NCBI GenBank assembly: GCA_947568835.1
Contig: OX387605.1
Coordinates: forward strand, 4,278,001 to 4,342,000
Length of the DNA: 64,000 nucleotides
Reading direction: 5' to 3'
Source: Protonemura montana
Lineage: Eukaryota; Arthropoda; Insecta; Plecoptera; Nemouridae
Shown here: in pieces, positions 13,151 to 24,755 of the stretch
How positions within the stretch are numbered: position 1 is the first letter of the stretch
Layout of the letters: every line of letters starts with the position of its first letter
The notes under the pieces: model-generated
What the model saw: the letters and a program-made list of their open reading frames with translations, nothing else
Database searches by the model: none
Told to the model about the DNA's origin: nothing
Made by a program: the position numbers and the translations under genes

Positions 13151-14284
13151 CTACCAGCGGCGACTGCAACAAGAAACCAGCCCGAGGGTAATGGACGCCC
13201 GAAACGGCCTGGGGTGATTCGCGCGAAGACATAATGAACATCTTTAGATTCCGGGGGAACGATTTCAGCGCCTTCAGTTACACGATTTGCTTTTTGGTGG
13301 GCGTGGATATGGAATCGAAACCAAAGCGCCAATTCCTTAACATATCATTTAGATGTTTTCTTGCCCATAAAGATACCGTGTCCTTCGACATGAAAACTTA
13401 CGGGAGTAATGTTTCCATTTTCTGCTGCCTCTGCTTGCTGATTTTCCTCGCGTTCCTTGCAGTTCGCTCGCCCGAACAGGGAAAATCCTGGAATACAACA
13501 CACCACGTTCAGAATGGTCACAACGTCGCGGGCCAATTTCATATCTGAAGAATCTGCATTTCACTTCCTTTTACAAAACAAAGTCTTATTCTCTAGTTCA
13601 AGACTGACCCAATACATCTAACGCAGTTATAGCAATGCACTAAGAAGCATTTTCTTTAGTCCCTGCACGTACTCAAATCAATCGAAAGGCGAGCAGGCCT
13701 ACTTTTTTACAAGTTTGACTTTACAATAATGTGTGCCAAATTTTTCTCTCCGGTGATTAGTACTTTGGGCACGATCGCGTCAGCAGCGCGACGGGTGTGA
13801 ATTTCTGCTACCGGCTATAGCGGCGTGGCGGTCGTTAAGACAATGCTCTTATGGGACAGAACAATTAGGAACAAAATCATCAATCAAGGCGATCAAACCG
13901 CCGTACTCTATCGCCATACGCTCTACAGACCAACTGACCGACCAATTATTTCTAGTCTTGTTAAAAAAAGTCTAGACGAAATACTAATAAAATGCAGTTT
14001 TGCCTTCATACTCTAGTAATTTCACTGGTCTTCTTTGAATTCACTGTTCACAATTAATCTTAATTGACTTTGGTCTTTGATGCATTCAAAAACCGAAATA
14101 TTCAACAGAAGATCGATTATATGGGGATAAAATGGCTTTATCACTTTCATCTTTTGACATAAATTTTACTTTTTACTCATGACTCAGTTCCCCTCGATCA
14201 AACGAGCGATCGATTTACACTAGCTCGGTACTCACCAACAATAATGACTGACAGGAGGAGAGTTTTCTTCATTTGGTGGCCCAT
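9531..14284 (-). CDS. Large secreted, cysteine-free, polyQ/Thr-rich protein (two coding exons, 1222 aa)
   Basis: I join a signal-peptide exon (14284-14236) to a 3.6-kb exon (13150-9531). The joint is phase 1 (G|GG) and stays in frame, giving 1222 residues. The start is supported by an in-frame TGA three codons upstream (14293). Residues 1-16 (MGHQMKKTLLLSVIIV) are a signal peptide. Features in order: a Pro/Tyr/His-rich region, a Gln tract at about residues 317-353 with two His, charged Arg/Glu-rich linkers including basic runs (KHRRRR) that could be furin sites, an almost pure Thr/Ser/Pro tract at about 818-846, then repeated SRYG, SRFRTTT and SRYRTTT segments and an acidic C-terminus. There is no cysteine anywhere. 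This suggests a disordered, probably O-glycosylated extracellular protein (matrix or cuticle); no family is recognised. An upstream acceptor (CAG before 13163) would need a different phase-0 exon. Confidence 0.75.
10660..10745 (-). repeat. Thr-rich low-complexity coding tract
   Basis: Encodes nearly continuous Thr with some Ser and Pro (about residues 818-846 of the large secreted protein), mainly ACG/ACC/ACA codons. Mucin-like O-glycosylation is probable. Confidence 0.85.
12141..12250 (-). repeat. CAG/CAA repeat encoding the Gln tract
   Basis: About 37 codons, read on the minus strand. One end is a pure CAG run; the rest is largely alternating CAA-CAG hexamers with two His codons. It lies in the main exon of the large secreted protein. 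Confidence 0.95.
13151..14235 (-). other. Intron between the signal-peptide exon and the main exon
   Basis: A phase-1 GT-AG intron of about 1.1 kb. It is AT-rich and I see nothing else of note in it. Confidence 0.55.
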
Positions 14285-14315
14285 GGCCTCTCAATCAGTC
14301 GTGGATGAGACCATG
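14236..14315 (-). CDS. Exon 2: 5'UTR tail plus signal peptide of the large secreted protein
   Basis: This minus-strand exon is bounded by an acceptor with a good pyrimidine tract (TTTCTGTTTCAG before 14315) and a consensus GTGAGT donor after 14236. The coding part is 14284-14236 (49 nt). A 7-codon upstream ORF begins at 14314, right at the exon edge, and ends at 14291 before the main ATG. A second in-frame ATG at codon 5 (MKKTLLL) gives an equally good signal peptide. Confidence 0.6.
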
Positions 14316-17300
14316 CTGAAACAGAAATGTCAGTTGCATTAGATCAAAGTGTTCCATCGGTGGGACCTAGAGTAGGTGTAATCAGCCACTGCTCTATTGC
14401 CATTGTCCCATTCAGGAGACAGGTAATCGACAACTGCTCAGTACAATCCGCGCCAATTCGCGTATACATTGCGCTAGGACTTCTTTTACCGTGAAAAACT
14501 ATTCCCAGAGAGGCACATTATATGTTTAGTCAGGTGAATCTGTTTGTTCTGTTTGTAATGTATTGTTCTAATTTTATTTTATCGCACTTGTAGACTTGCC
14601 TCCGTTGCTGATCAATAAACAATAATAATACTAATTTGGAAAATTCTCCGACTTTTAAAACTTCCTATTCCTGGTTTGAACTAGATCTAGGTACCAATTC
14701 TCGAAACGTTGAGACCTTAACATAAGATTCATGATAAGCCACGGACCCTGCCCATAAGCAGATCTAGATTTACCGCCGGAAATAGGGAGGTTCAAATGTT
14801 GGAGAATTGTTCAAATTAGATAAACCTGTTCAAAACTTTTTATACTAAGTACGTGACTTGGAACTGACGGTGCTAATTAACTAATAATATCAGTGTTAAT
14901 ACCGTATATAGCGTAAACTGGGTACGAGGTGTTTTAATGAAATGTACGTGAATTGGCACCCTGGATTTCTTCCAAGGGCATTATATCTTGGTCCTCGTGT
15001 GCACTGCAGATTAACTCGCCAGAATATACTTACCATGCTCCAAGAAGCACATTTTTAGAGGTTATGACGCATGTGATAATTAATGACACGTAGTTTATAA
15101 TTATACTAGTGTATAATCGCCAGCATCTCATCACAATCTGAGAGAGAAAATTAAACAGATATCTTCACCTCATCAACATAAATCAACAACAATAATTTTG
15201 AGGAAAATATCACACATTTTCTCAAGTCATTTTACCGCATCACGCTCCACATACTTTTAAATTTTCATTTCGTTTGCATTCTTTGGGAAGATTCCTAAGT
15301 CGGCCAACCTCGTTTCTCATTGTTGTCATAAACCAACTTTTTCTATGACGAGCACTCAATAATAAGTGTGCACGAATTCTGGCTGCAAGAACAGAATCAA
15401 CAATCAGCCAGCAGGTAGCTTTCTGCGTCCTTTAGCGGGCATTGTCCAGCCAGTGCGTACGCACCAATGCGCGAAGGAATTGTCCACATATACACATGCT
15501 CTAGGTACATCACACACACGCCTCCACTTATGCGGCGGCTGCGCTCGGGAGAAAGTAACATCATTTACACGGTTGCACCTGCGACATGTTTAGCCTTGAT
15601 ACGCTTTTGAAATGTAATTACTGAAAAGCAGTGTCCGTGAAAATGGCCCGTAAGATGGTCATCGATATCGCGCCGGTGCTTTTCTTGGCGTCGTGATCCA
15701 ACCAATCAAATTGTGTTGTGTGGATTCAATCAGGCGGAAACGCATTGGTGGACGCCGACTATGACTGTATCGCGACGCTCCTCAAAAGTGGCCAATCATA
15801 GTAATTGCCAATTTATGTTTTTTTACATGGTTTGCGATGGTTTATTCTAGATCTAAATCGGAACGTTTCGGTATTTTTATGAAAAAATGTCTCAATACAA
15901 CTCTCGTGCTTGATAAACGTAGGTACACAGAGAAATCCTTTAAATTGATAATCCTAAATAGGAAGTACTTCAAGATTAACAAAGCAAGTTTAGTTGAAAT
16001 TGATCTTTTGTAGCTGGTATTTCCGCGATTGATTTTTTCACACGAGTGCGTTTTCACGGCTGGAAACCGGAAACAGATCGATAGTGTGGTCCGAACCGAT
16101 TACTTTCTAGCTGAGAAAAGCGTCTTGAAAGGTGGTAAACAATTAGAAGGTGCGCGAATGGGCGATCGTCGATTGGTTTCATCACGGCTCGCGTGCCCTG
16201 CTCGGCGCGGTGGTATCCGAAACAGAGCTTGTCGCTTAACTGCGCGTAACATTCCAGCCTGTGACATGAATAGGTAGCCACTGAGTATAATGCTGGCATC
16301 AACACTGTAGCTGGCAAATTTAACAAGAGTAGATTTCATCTGAAATTAACCTAGATTATCACGGTGATTGTGAATTTGTCAGGCTTGTAGCGCGTTGCGC
16401 CAAGTGTTCGATTATCTGTCACTTGCCAAATATCAAGTAGGGAAATCTTGCTTTGCGGAAAAACCACGACAGAAATGGAAACTGATAGATGACCTTTCGT
16501 TCATTGTGGTCAATTTCCTTTCCAATAAAGGCGCAAAATCTAAAAAAAGTATACCCGATAACCCGGATAATAGTTTTTGAACATTCTTTGACTTCAATTA
16601 TTTTAAAATATTAATAAAATGCAGCTAGTAGATTGTCTATAAGTCATTTTCTCGAAAAGATACCTGTTCCAAATGAAATCGCACAACTCCCTGGCAGGAT
16701 ATACTGACGAATTGACCTAATGATAAAAACAACCGAGGTATAATGATGGCTTGTCAAACCATCTCGTACCATTTCCTCTAAGTGTGGTTATAATAACCAG
16801 TGATTGATAACTGCCAATTAATATTCCTTTGATGCAACAACTTTTAACCTATAACATGCACAATTTTGCGCGGATAAATAATGTTTATAAAGTAGGTATC
16901 CGGCCGTCCAGCCGGCGACAACGACTGGATTGAGAATGCTGTCCGGCTAAAAAGTTGATTCCCTCGGCATATCCGGCACACAATTGAATGTCACATTTCC
17001 GACCAACGCTGGATACGCTGCTCATGGCTCGCATGCTAATCCCAAGTGCAGCTCACAATCACCGGTGTTCAAGATGCAGCGTGCGACCTAGGTCATGGTT
17101 CACGATGACACAGATGTGCCATATGCTCGGCTCCATTTACGAGGCATTCACGACACTTTGGCTATGTGCTATCGCATACACTCTTGCCATGTGCAATTGC
17201 GAATGCTTTGGTACATATTTCGGTACACATAGTCGGCTTCTTACGACTAAGTTCAGAGTTGAGATCGCCTCGATGACAATGTTTTCAAAGCTGTCTTAGG

Positions 17301-18059
17301 GAAATGTCTTAGGGAAGAGCGATCTTGATCGCAGAATTTTCGCACACAAGATTTATCCTAAATTCAAGACTAAAGAGAGTATTATTTAAAAAAAAAACTC
17401 ACTAAATATTATCATTTTGTAAACTCGGAAAAGGCAAACTGTGTTCCCAAGCGATCTGTCATTAAATTTTGTAATTTCTTCAATCGTTTTCGATGCTCCT
17501 AACATGGTCGGCCGCTCGATAAGGAGTTCCATGTTATGTGGAGACAACGCGGCTATTTCAATGAATGTCAAAAAACAAACCTTGATGAAAATAGCACACG
17601 CATAGTAAATCATTGATCTATGAAAGACAGTGCGTAAAAGAGACTTCCACAAAAAGCTCGTGAGTTATCGTGATTGCTATCATTAAACACGCACGATCGA
17701 AAAACAAACTCGTCGGTAAATATTGATTTGGGAAGTAACTGGGTTCCTGAATGGAGGGCGGATTTGTATGAGTGCTTTTTTGCGTTTTATATAATAGAAG
17801 GTTCCTTCCTTGCCCTGAGGCTGCGAGCCAAGCAACGAAATAGCACATTCTTGCAAGCACACATTGAAAAATATACAGCTAACTGCTAGCGCCCAGTTCA
17901 GTTCAATTTGACTTTAATGTCAATGTATATTAAATAAATCAACAACCGATCGTAAAATGCAACTAAACCTTATATGCATATAATACACGGCGTGTTTAAT
18001 CAGGTGGCATGACAACTTGATCATTCCCACTTGAAACACTTTACCAAGTGTTTACTCAC
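14316..18059 (-). other. Predicted 5'UTR intron of the large secreted-protein gene
   Basis: About 3.7 kb between the predicted leader exon at 18060-18156 and the exon starting at 14315. No coding exon, repeat or RNA gene could be supported inside it; the open frames are short and domain-free. Confidence 0.35.
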
Positions 18060-18156
18060 CAGTTCCTAATGCTCCTTGGAGGTAATTCCTGTCTGGCGTT
18101 CTCGAGTGCTGTTCTATCCCCGCGTTGAAGTCACCGCGCTCGCTTTGCGTTGCACT
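18060..18156 (-). other. Predicted non-coding first exon of the large secreted-protein gene
   Basis: On the minus strand the sequence ends in AACTG|GTGAGT, a good donor at 18060, and begins near an initiator TCAGT with its A at 18156. There is no long ORF. It sits in a GC-rich patch (about 18.06-18.4 kb), typical of a promoter, and is the nearest good donor upstream of the acceptor at 14315. Pairing it with that acceptor is inference. Confidence 0.35.
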
Positions 18157-20748
18157 GAAGACACCCGTCCCTGTCGGTCAGCAAAGGCAATCTGACGTCC
18201 TGATACCACGCGGCTGCCGCCTCCGAAGAGGAATCGCAGAAGAAAGTAGGCTTAGTCCAACTGGAACAAGCCGCGGCGCTCGCTATTAAGAACAGACTAT
18301 TGATAGACCACGGTAACTGCTATGTGTCTTCCTTCGACGCCGGCAACAGACTAAACCTTCTGCCGGCGCGTCCACCTCTTTAGGGCGCGATTTTCAGTCA
18401 CGTGGGCAAACGAGACCACTTACTGGAGGTACGCGATATCGTACATTTTGTGTCATCCAATTAAAGATGCGTTAACTTTCCCCTGTTGGTGCTTTACTAA
18501 ATTGTTTAGGCATTGTAACGAGAACTTGCTCTTTCCCGAAACTTTCGGTTGCCGGCGCCGGCTGCTGGTGCGACGGTGATGTTTGATTAGAATGGACGCG
18601 CAGTGAGTCGGCTTGTCATCTGTGATGACAATTGAAAGGATTTAATTGCCAGATGGTCGGGCTTGAAAAACGAATTTTTCATTCTTATTGGTGAAAACTC
18701 GGCGAAGCGCTTTGAGGCCGTGGATTAAATCGTATCTTCCATAGAATCATTGAGATGCACTTGAACTTGAGCTGTTGTTGTGGTTATGTAAAGTGGAAGT
18801 AGGTTCTTTAAAGCCGTGCAGAGTCATTTTCATTAAAATTTATTAAAGTCATTCTCGTCGGGCAATTATTTAAATAAAGCAATTGAGGGGCGACAGAGAA
18901 ACCCGAGTAAATTGCTAACCGTATCTCGGTTTAGATTATTTTTGTTATTGGAGTAATTTTCTACTATTTTCCATTCGTATTTCATTCGTACCTTCTAACA
19001 GCGCATTTAGATTCTCATTCAATGAAACAACCGCCCATATTGATTGATTTCATGGGTATTTACTTGACTTCAAATAGGTATGCGCCCAATGTTTATTAAA
19101 TTCACCTGCTATAGATCCAGGCCAAAAAATGTATGTGAACAAATCGTCATTGCATAATTAAATAATCCATAATTTTATTTGTAGTGCCCCAGATCTGACC
19201 ACATCCATCAGATTATCATGTAAAGTGTATAATACTACAGCGCTGATTCTACAAACGAATAATCTTGTTATACTCGTGACCGAATTGGCCACTCATTTCG
19301 GAATCTCCTTGTTCAATCTGATAATACCTATGCTATCATAAAAAAAGCAAACAGGCGAAATACGGCCCAACTATGTTCACAGTGACAACAATGCAACGCG
19401 ATTTCCCAGCACAGTGCTTGGTCCTCCAGCAGCCAGCTCATCAAATGCAGCAGCAGAAAATCTTCGTATCGCGTTTTCTGCGTGGAAATCACGAGCGTTT
19501 TTCCGCGGAATGACTTTTAATCTCCTTAATTCTTCCACGCATGCCACGGAGTTTCTTGTCGAACGCTCTGGCCGGGGTAAAATACATTGCATGCATGCCC
19601 ATTACCAAGTTGGCACACTTTACCAGCCAAGCATCATCTTTTCGCCTGCATATACGCCGCTCATTAATAAGCCATAATAATAATAATAATATGGCCACGT
19701 GATACGGCGAGCGTAGAGTACGTGGTATTGGTGTGATGATACATTTAATGTGTTAAGCATTGGTTGGTAAAGTCTCTCCTGGATCAACATTCTAAGCTCG
19801 TCTTGCCTCCGCGCATATTTCGTAGGAACGTGAATTCGCTTTCTCAAACCCTGTATGTCATCTAGAGCAAAACAGCGATACGCGTGGGCATTGATTAATT
19901 AATTGTAATTAATTAATTATGGGTGATATGGTCAGCAAATGAATCGACAGTATACTATGTGCGTGCATGCTTATCGACATCAATATGAGATTTTCTCCTA
20001 GGATTACAAAAAGTAACCACGCCGCTGAGAATAAATAACAACAATTGGCTGGGTAAACACCAACCCTTCATCTTGGCACACGAGTTTTGCCACATCTGGT
20101 TCTCACTTATTCAAAGGGAGACGGTAGCCAGACAGAAATGTTCGTCAAGTAGTGTAAAGCCTGCTTTTTAAAGGCTATTTCATATTCGGGCAGAGGGAAT
20201 GGGAGTACTTCTAACTACATACCCTAGAAAAATGGCAGGCAGAAATTGAATTAGAATGGATGAAACGTTTTTCTGCTAACTGAAGCGTCGAGAGTCTGGT
20301 AATTGTAATTTAATTTGTCGGCCGGCCATTCTACTACTCACCGAGCAATGCGTGCAGTTTTGTGCACAAAGAAACTGAGTGATCATTGTGACTAATAACT
20401 GTAATAATTATTTCGGTGTATATGCATTTCACCTATAGATATTTACAGCTATCACTGGTGCTATCACTAGTGGGTTGGTTATTAAATCGTGAATTTCAAA
20501 TGCTACCAGTGACCGGCTTGACGAGGATAATAATGGTGACGGCGTGAACAATGCGATATTGTGATTTTGTGTGTTTAATAGTGGTGTGGCTGACTAACTA
20601 AACTACTGATCCAACCTTTACTCGAAGCATCAACCACTTTAGGCTGAAGTAAATCCGAGAAGTTTAGAAAAAGGAGGTTGGTTTTGATTATCCTTTATCT
20701 GTTTTAGGATGAAATCTTAGTTAAATTGCAAACGCTTGCAATGCGCGA
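18157..20748. other. Intergenic region upstream of the large secreted-protein gene
   Basis: The first 250 bases are GC-rich and probably carry the promoter. Beyond that the DNA is AT-rich with no supported gene. A near-palindromic run of ATTA/TAAT units lies at 19891-19919. Short overlapping frames at 19.4-19.85 kb on both strands have no recognisable content. Confidence 0.45.
19891..19919. repeat. Near-palindromic ATTA/TAAT cluster
   Basis: Two blocks of ATTAATTA-type sequence flank a central TTGTAA, making an almost perfect palindrome. ATTA cores are homeodomain binding motifs, so a regulatory role is possible, but AT-rich chance sequence is the simpler reading. Confidence 0.35.
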
Positions 20749-20895
20749 GGTATTTTATTATTAACAACACTATAACCGTCTCAAAAATTAGGATTACAAT
20801 TAGAGCAACACCCGCGATAGGTGGAGATCGGGGTTCGAGTCCCCGTTTGGGCATCAATTTTTGAGACGGTTATAATGTTGTTAATAATAAAAACC
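20749..20895. mobile_element. Foldback element with a tRNA 3'-half-like core
   Basis: The left arm (20749-20789) and right arm (20856-20895) are inverted repeats of about 40 bases, differing by roughly one substitution and one single-base gap. They enclose a 66-base core (20790-20855). The core contains TAGAGCA, as at the end of a tRNA D arm; a hairpin with a 7-base loop in the anticodon-arm position; and a perfect T arm, CGGGGTTCGAGTCCCCG, with the exact polymerase III B-box GGTTCGAGTCC. The 5' acceptor strand and A box are missing and the loop lacks the expected T33, so it is not a working tRNA gene. It is best read as a small non-autonomous element (MITE-like or SINE-derived). No target-site duplication was established. 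Confidence 0.6.
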
Positions 20896-21512
20896 TTTAT
20901 CTGATTTTCTTATTGGGTACATTATTGATACAGGTACTAGGCTTTTCCACTGCTTGATGGTGCCCGGTCGCGAGGTGGCAGGTATTGTAATCGAGAGACG
21001 AATTCGGATTTAATCTTGATTTAATCGAGGATTGAAGGCATCTGGCGATGCAGGCATGACTCGAAAGAAGTTCAATAAAATGCATATTACACTAATTTTC
21101 CACCTTTCTTCGAAAAGTTGCTCTAAATGAGCGTAGAATATAGTTAAATTGGCTGTTTCAACGCAGAGTTGCTTTTAAAGCTATCACATGACTATGAGAG
21201 TTTATAGCAAATAATTATTATTCGCCGATGCTGATCTCGAGATAAGCCTCATAAATCAAGATAAGAAAACTGCACGCCGATAAAACGGCAAAATCGGTAG
21301 AAAAAAATCGCCATCAAAAGTATGGTAGGTACGAGCAATTGATAGGGTAGATGCCTTCATTATTCTAATTAGAGTAAGTACCCTGGCAATTAAACGAGCA
21401 ACATTTTTTAGTGGACCATGCTTCACTTTTCTCCTCAAGATGAGCAACCACAAACATCAACCAGTTATCTGCGCTAAGAAATAATGATTGTATGACTACC
21501 TTTTATTATTGG
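20896..21512. other. Intergenic, nothing recognised
   Basis: About 600 AT-rich bases between the foldback element and the decayed coding frame. No RNA gene, repeat or convincing ORF. Confidence 0.45.
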
Positions 21513-22310
21513 CTAAAATAAGATGTGATCGGTCACGGCTAATGCACCGATCTCTCTCCACAATGGATCGTCCACGCAGCTCAACAAGGGAAAGCTTATA
21601 TTGGAATTAAAACAAGCCAAGCTGTTGATGCCGGAGTGGCGCTCTGCAATTAGAACTGCATGGGCTTCTGTTTACTTGTTTACCGAAGCTATGTGGTACA
21701 GTGGGCTGATCGTAACCACAGTAGGAGAAACACCTTTTGAAGATTAGAGTGGCCAGCTCGTGGTATCCCATGGGACGGCAGATGTGGCGTCAGCACCGAT
21801 CCCACAGGACCCATGTGATATGGTGGACTGTCCATTGACAGATGCACCTTCTCCAGGGGAGCAAGCACCGACCCTCGAGCTAGAAATATTCCAGAAGATT
21901 TAGCACTGATCATTCTGATTATTGACACCTTCTGGCTCATGACTTACATGAGTAAAGGCCGAAGGATTGTTTCATACCACTTTGTCAATGGATTTTTCGG
22001 TAACTGACATGGAACGTGAGGACTGAGCATCGCCGTTTAAATCTCTTTTTAAAATATTCAATGCTGGTTCTCTTTTAAGTTCCAGTGCCACAGCTTTTAC
22101 GTTCATTTGCTTTGCTTTCTGTCCTTTACCAAAAGATGATAATTTAGCACATGTCTTAGCTTTCTGAATGATTCTTTGTAAAGATGGAATAAAGTGGGCT
22201 GACTTTGATTCACTTTTCAATTGTCTTGTCAACACAAACCAGCTGGCTGATGGGCCAGAGAGTGTTAGAGTGACCCAAGATATATACTTTCGTTCTTTTA
22301 GAGACCTGCA
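21513..22310 (-). pseudogene. Probable decayed coding sequence, unidentified
   Basis: One minus-strand frame stays protein-like for about 266 codons with only four internal stops (TGA at 21974, TAA at 21902, 21746 and 21674) before TAG at 21515. Roughly 16 would be expected in AT-rich random DNA. The first open part (22310-21972) reads as Lys-rich coding sequence (for example SLQRIIQKAKTCAKLSS), and the later part includes DDPLWREIGALAVTD. All stops share a single frame, which suggests an old coding copy rather than several exons. I do not recognise the protein; a dead transposon ORF or retrocopy are both possible. A GTAAGT at about 21950 could instead mean a spliced gene ending here. Confidence 0.35.
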
Positions 22311-23370
22311 TTAATTTTATGCACAATAATGCAGTTGAAAGAAGTTTGGTGGTGTTGGCTTCGAGTTTTTGTTAATGGTGGCTCTTCAAACCTAACGTGC
22401 AGATCGTGCTTCTTGTACGAATTAGTGTTAAATATAGCAATGAAGTAAATGTTGCAAAAGCAGACGAACTAGCTACGACACAAGGTCCTAGGGGGCTTAA
22501 AAATAACTATTATCTATTATAGATAGTAATGCACCAAAATGAATTGGAATTTGCAATAAATCCAAGGATTAGTAATACTGATACTTACATGTTGATAACA
22601 CAATGTCAATGTCAATGAAATACCTTGTAAAATGTACTATAGGTATATGTGTGGTTGGAATGATGGACTGATTTAACAGAGATGCAGGCACATTTTCGTA
22701 ACATATTTTTAATGTTTTACAATTTTAGTAGTAGTTCATAATTATGTACATTTGAAAATACCTTAGTATAAAATGCAATCTTGTCCCAGAGCAGAGGGAA
22801 GCAGTTTTAGAATCGACAATGGCCGATTCATCGCTTCTAAAACAATGTTGCTATTCATTTTTAACAACATGTAGTCATTGCTTGTGCCATTGATGCATTG
22901 TGCACTATGGAGAGTTTCTTAATTCGGATGAAGACACAATGGCTCAAGCAAAAACCGATTTAACGTGTGCACGTTTCAAGTCGCATGCAGCGGACCAAGG
23001 CTTCGTTCCGTAACTTTGATCAGCCGAAACAAAAACTCCACAATCATCAAACCTCCTAGGAACGTACAGCCACATTCCGGGAGAGCAAAGTTAAAGAACG
23101 AAACTCCCTGCATATGCGTCCGATGGCAAGATTAAAAATAACATGACTGATATCATTTTTAACAAACACTAAGCAAACAAATTACGATAGACAATAATTC
23201 TTTTAAATTATGTCTTCTAGGCCAAGTAAACTAAAGATTTCAATATAAAAAGAATAATTTAAAATAAACCAGTAATAGTGACTTAAAGTTTCAATTAAAA
23301 ACAACTAAATGCCAATCTCTTTTGTTTTAGGTACATGTCGCCAGTAGCCATGTTGTGTTGACAGGTGGTG
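22311..23370. other. Downstream flank of TM2D1
   Basis: This will contain the TM2D1 3'UTR on the minus strand. No AATAAA was found on that strand close to the stop; an ATTAAA variant lies near 22.7 kb. No other feature could be supported. Confidence 0.4.
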
Positions 23371-23647
23371 CTACCAATCGTCTTGAGGCAGTTTGAACGT
23401 CCAATTGTCACTTCGTATCACTTGAATGCCAGCTCCATAATAAGGTACTACGTAGTTAGAGCCGTCCGCAGGTCCAACAACTTGCGTTGCTATTAGCACA
23501 ATGTCTAATAACTGTCCGAGGAACATGAAGCCTAGAGTGCAGAACTTGAGTAGGCCAATGGCCGGGTAGCCCAGGTAGAAACGATCTGCCCCAAACATGC
23601 CGAGGAAAACAGAGAGGAGCATGGCAGTGTCAAATGAGTAGCCATTT
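23371..23647 (-). CDS. TM2D1: TM2D1 exon 3
   Basis: Encodes TNGYSF, both membrane helices with the DRFYLGY turn, and the C-terminal tail ending PQDDW. The acceptor is TTTTTCAG before 23647. Confidence 0.92.
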
Positions 23648-24422
23648 CTGAAAAAGATATTACAAAGAGGTTAGATGGTATCAACAAAAACTATTTCTTG
23701 AAGATAAATCAAGTAGACATGAGTCTAAAAACTATCAGGTTAGATGGTACTTTTATTATATGGATTCTGGATAATGGACAACGGTACAACAATTGTTGGC
23801 TAGTCAAGATGATTATTGATAAATATATTACTGAACGTGGCCTCATACTTATTATGAAATGCGTATTGTTCAATTTAGTTATGCCTTAGGGATTATTAAG
23901 ATGGCGACTTACGTCCACTTGCAATGGATATCTCTTTTAAACGATGCATTTTTAGACTCGCTACAAATAATGCCGTCAGCAGCCCGACAGAAAACTGAAA
24001 TAGAAAACATCAAGTTTGGTTAAAATACTACACAAATATTTAAGAGATAAACTACAATATAACATAAGATGTATTCATTTAATTCCAAAAGTATCAAACA
24101 GACATGGTAAACAGATGTACGTGCAATGTGAGAATAGCTCGGGAACTGTATGTTGAATTACTTATTGTGCTGCATGGTGGTGGAACATATTGCCTATTTA
24201 ATTACTATAAAATACAAAAACAATTTTGTGTTTACCTTTTGCTTTGTTTTCTTTTGTGCAACCTACTGGTTGTTGTGTATCTTTGTCTATGTGGTCAATA
24301 TCAGGATCGGGGCATATAAATTGTCCTAATCGGAGATTATTGCAATCCACTTCATGAAAACTATTACTAAGTTTTATTAGACATGTTATATATACTATAG
24401 CGATAAGACATAACTTGTACAT
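23371..24422 (-). CDS. TM2D1: TM2 domain-containing protein 1 (complete, three exons, 181 aa)
   Basis: Exons 24422-24236, 23994-23913 and 23647-23371 join as G|TT and AC|A, giving 181 residues and a stop. Residues 1 to about 20 (MYKLCLIAIVYITCLIKLSN) are a signal peptide. A Cys-rich luminal part follows, with DCNNLRLGQFICPDP, a paired-Cys region ending HCKWTNGYSF, then the TM2 domain: a first helix at about 97-110, the diagnostic DRFYLGYPA at 111-119, and a second helix ending VGPADGSNY. The order matches human TM2D1 (beta-amyloid-binding protein) and its fly orthologue biscotti, rather than TM2D2 or TM2D3. The TM2D family consists of small two-pass membrane proteins; the fly trio is reported to act in Notch signalling. 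The 5' extension beyond 24422 has no ATG, so the start is clear. It faces away from Patj. Confidence 0.93.
23913..23994 (-). CDS. TM2D1: TM2D1 exon 2
   Basis: An 82-nt exon with acceptor TTTCAG and donor GTAAGT. It encodes the middle Cys-rich part (FCRAADGIICSES ... HCKW). It is recovered only by splicing, because it is too short to stand out as an ORF. Confidence 0.88.
24236..24422 (-). CDS. TM2D1: TM2D1 exon 1
   Basis: Carries the signal peptide and the first Cys-rich segment (62 codons plus 1 base). The donor GTAAAC follows 24236. Confidence 0.88.
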
Positions 24423-24755
24423 TTTTCCATTTGATTGAAATGCGAATATCCTATTCTTCCCTAAATATAACCTCACATCACTTATGTGTCATCGTCGTTT
24501 CACCTGTTCTTTCGATCAGCTGTAGAGATCCGCCCCCAAAAGTGGACTTAGCGCCAGGCTACCATCGTCAAGTTGGCAGCATTGGTTGCCTAGTTCATTC
24601 ATCTGGATTTGCCTACTCCGCTGAGAGATATAGTTTTCGAGGAATTCAGCAACTATGGACTGTAACCACATTTGAATTGAGATGAAATGACTTAGTGCAG
24701 TTAAAATAAACAGAATTTTATTCAAAATACTGCAATTGTCTACATTTTTAAATAG
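24423..24755. promoter_or_regulatory. Divergent TM2D1/Patj promoter region
   Basis: The TM2D1 start codon (minus) and the first candidate Patj leader exon (plus) are about 330 bases apart and point away from each other, so both promoters must lie in or near this stretch. No clear TATA box was found on either strand, consistent with housekeeping-type initiation. Confidence 0.5.

Noticed and set aside
20790..20855. Functional tRNA gene
   Set aside because: The T arm and B box are intact, but the 5' acceptor strand and A box are missing and the anticodon loop lacks T33.
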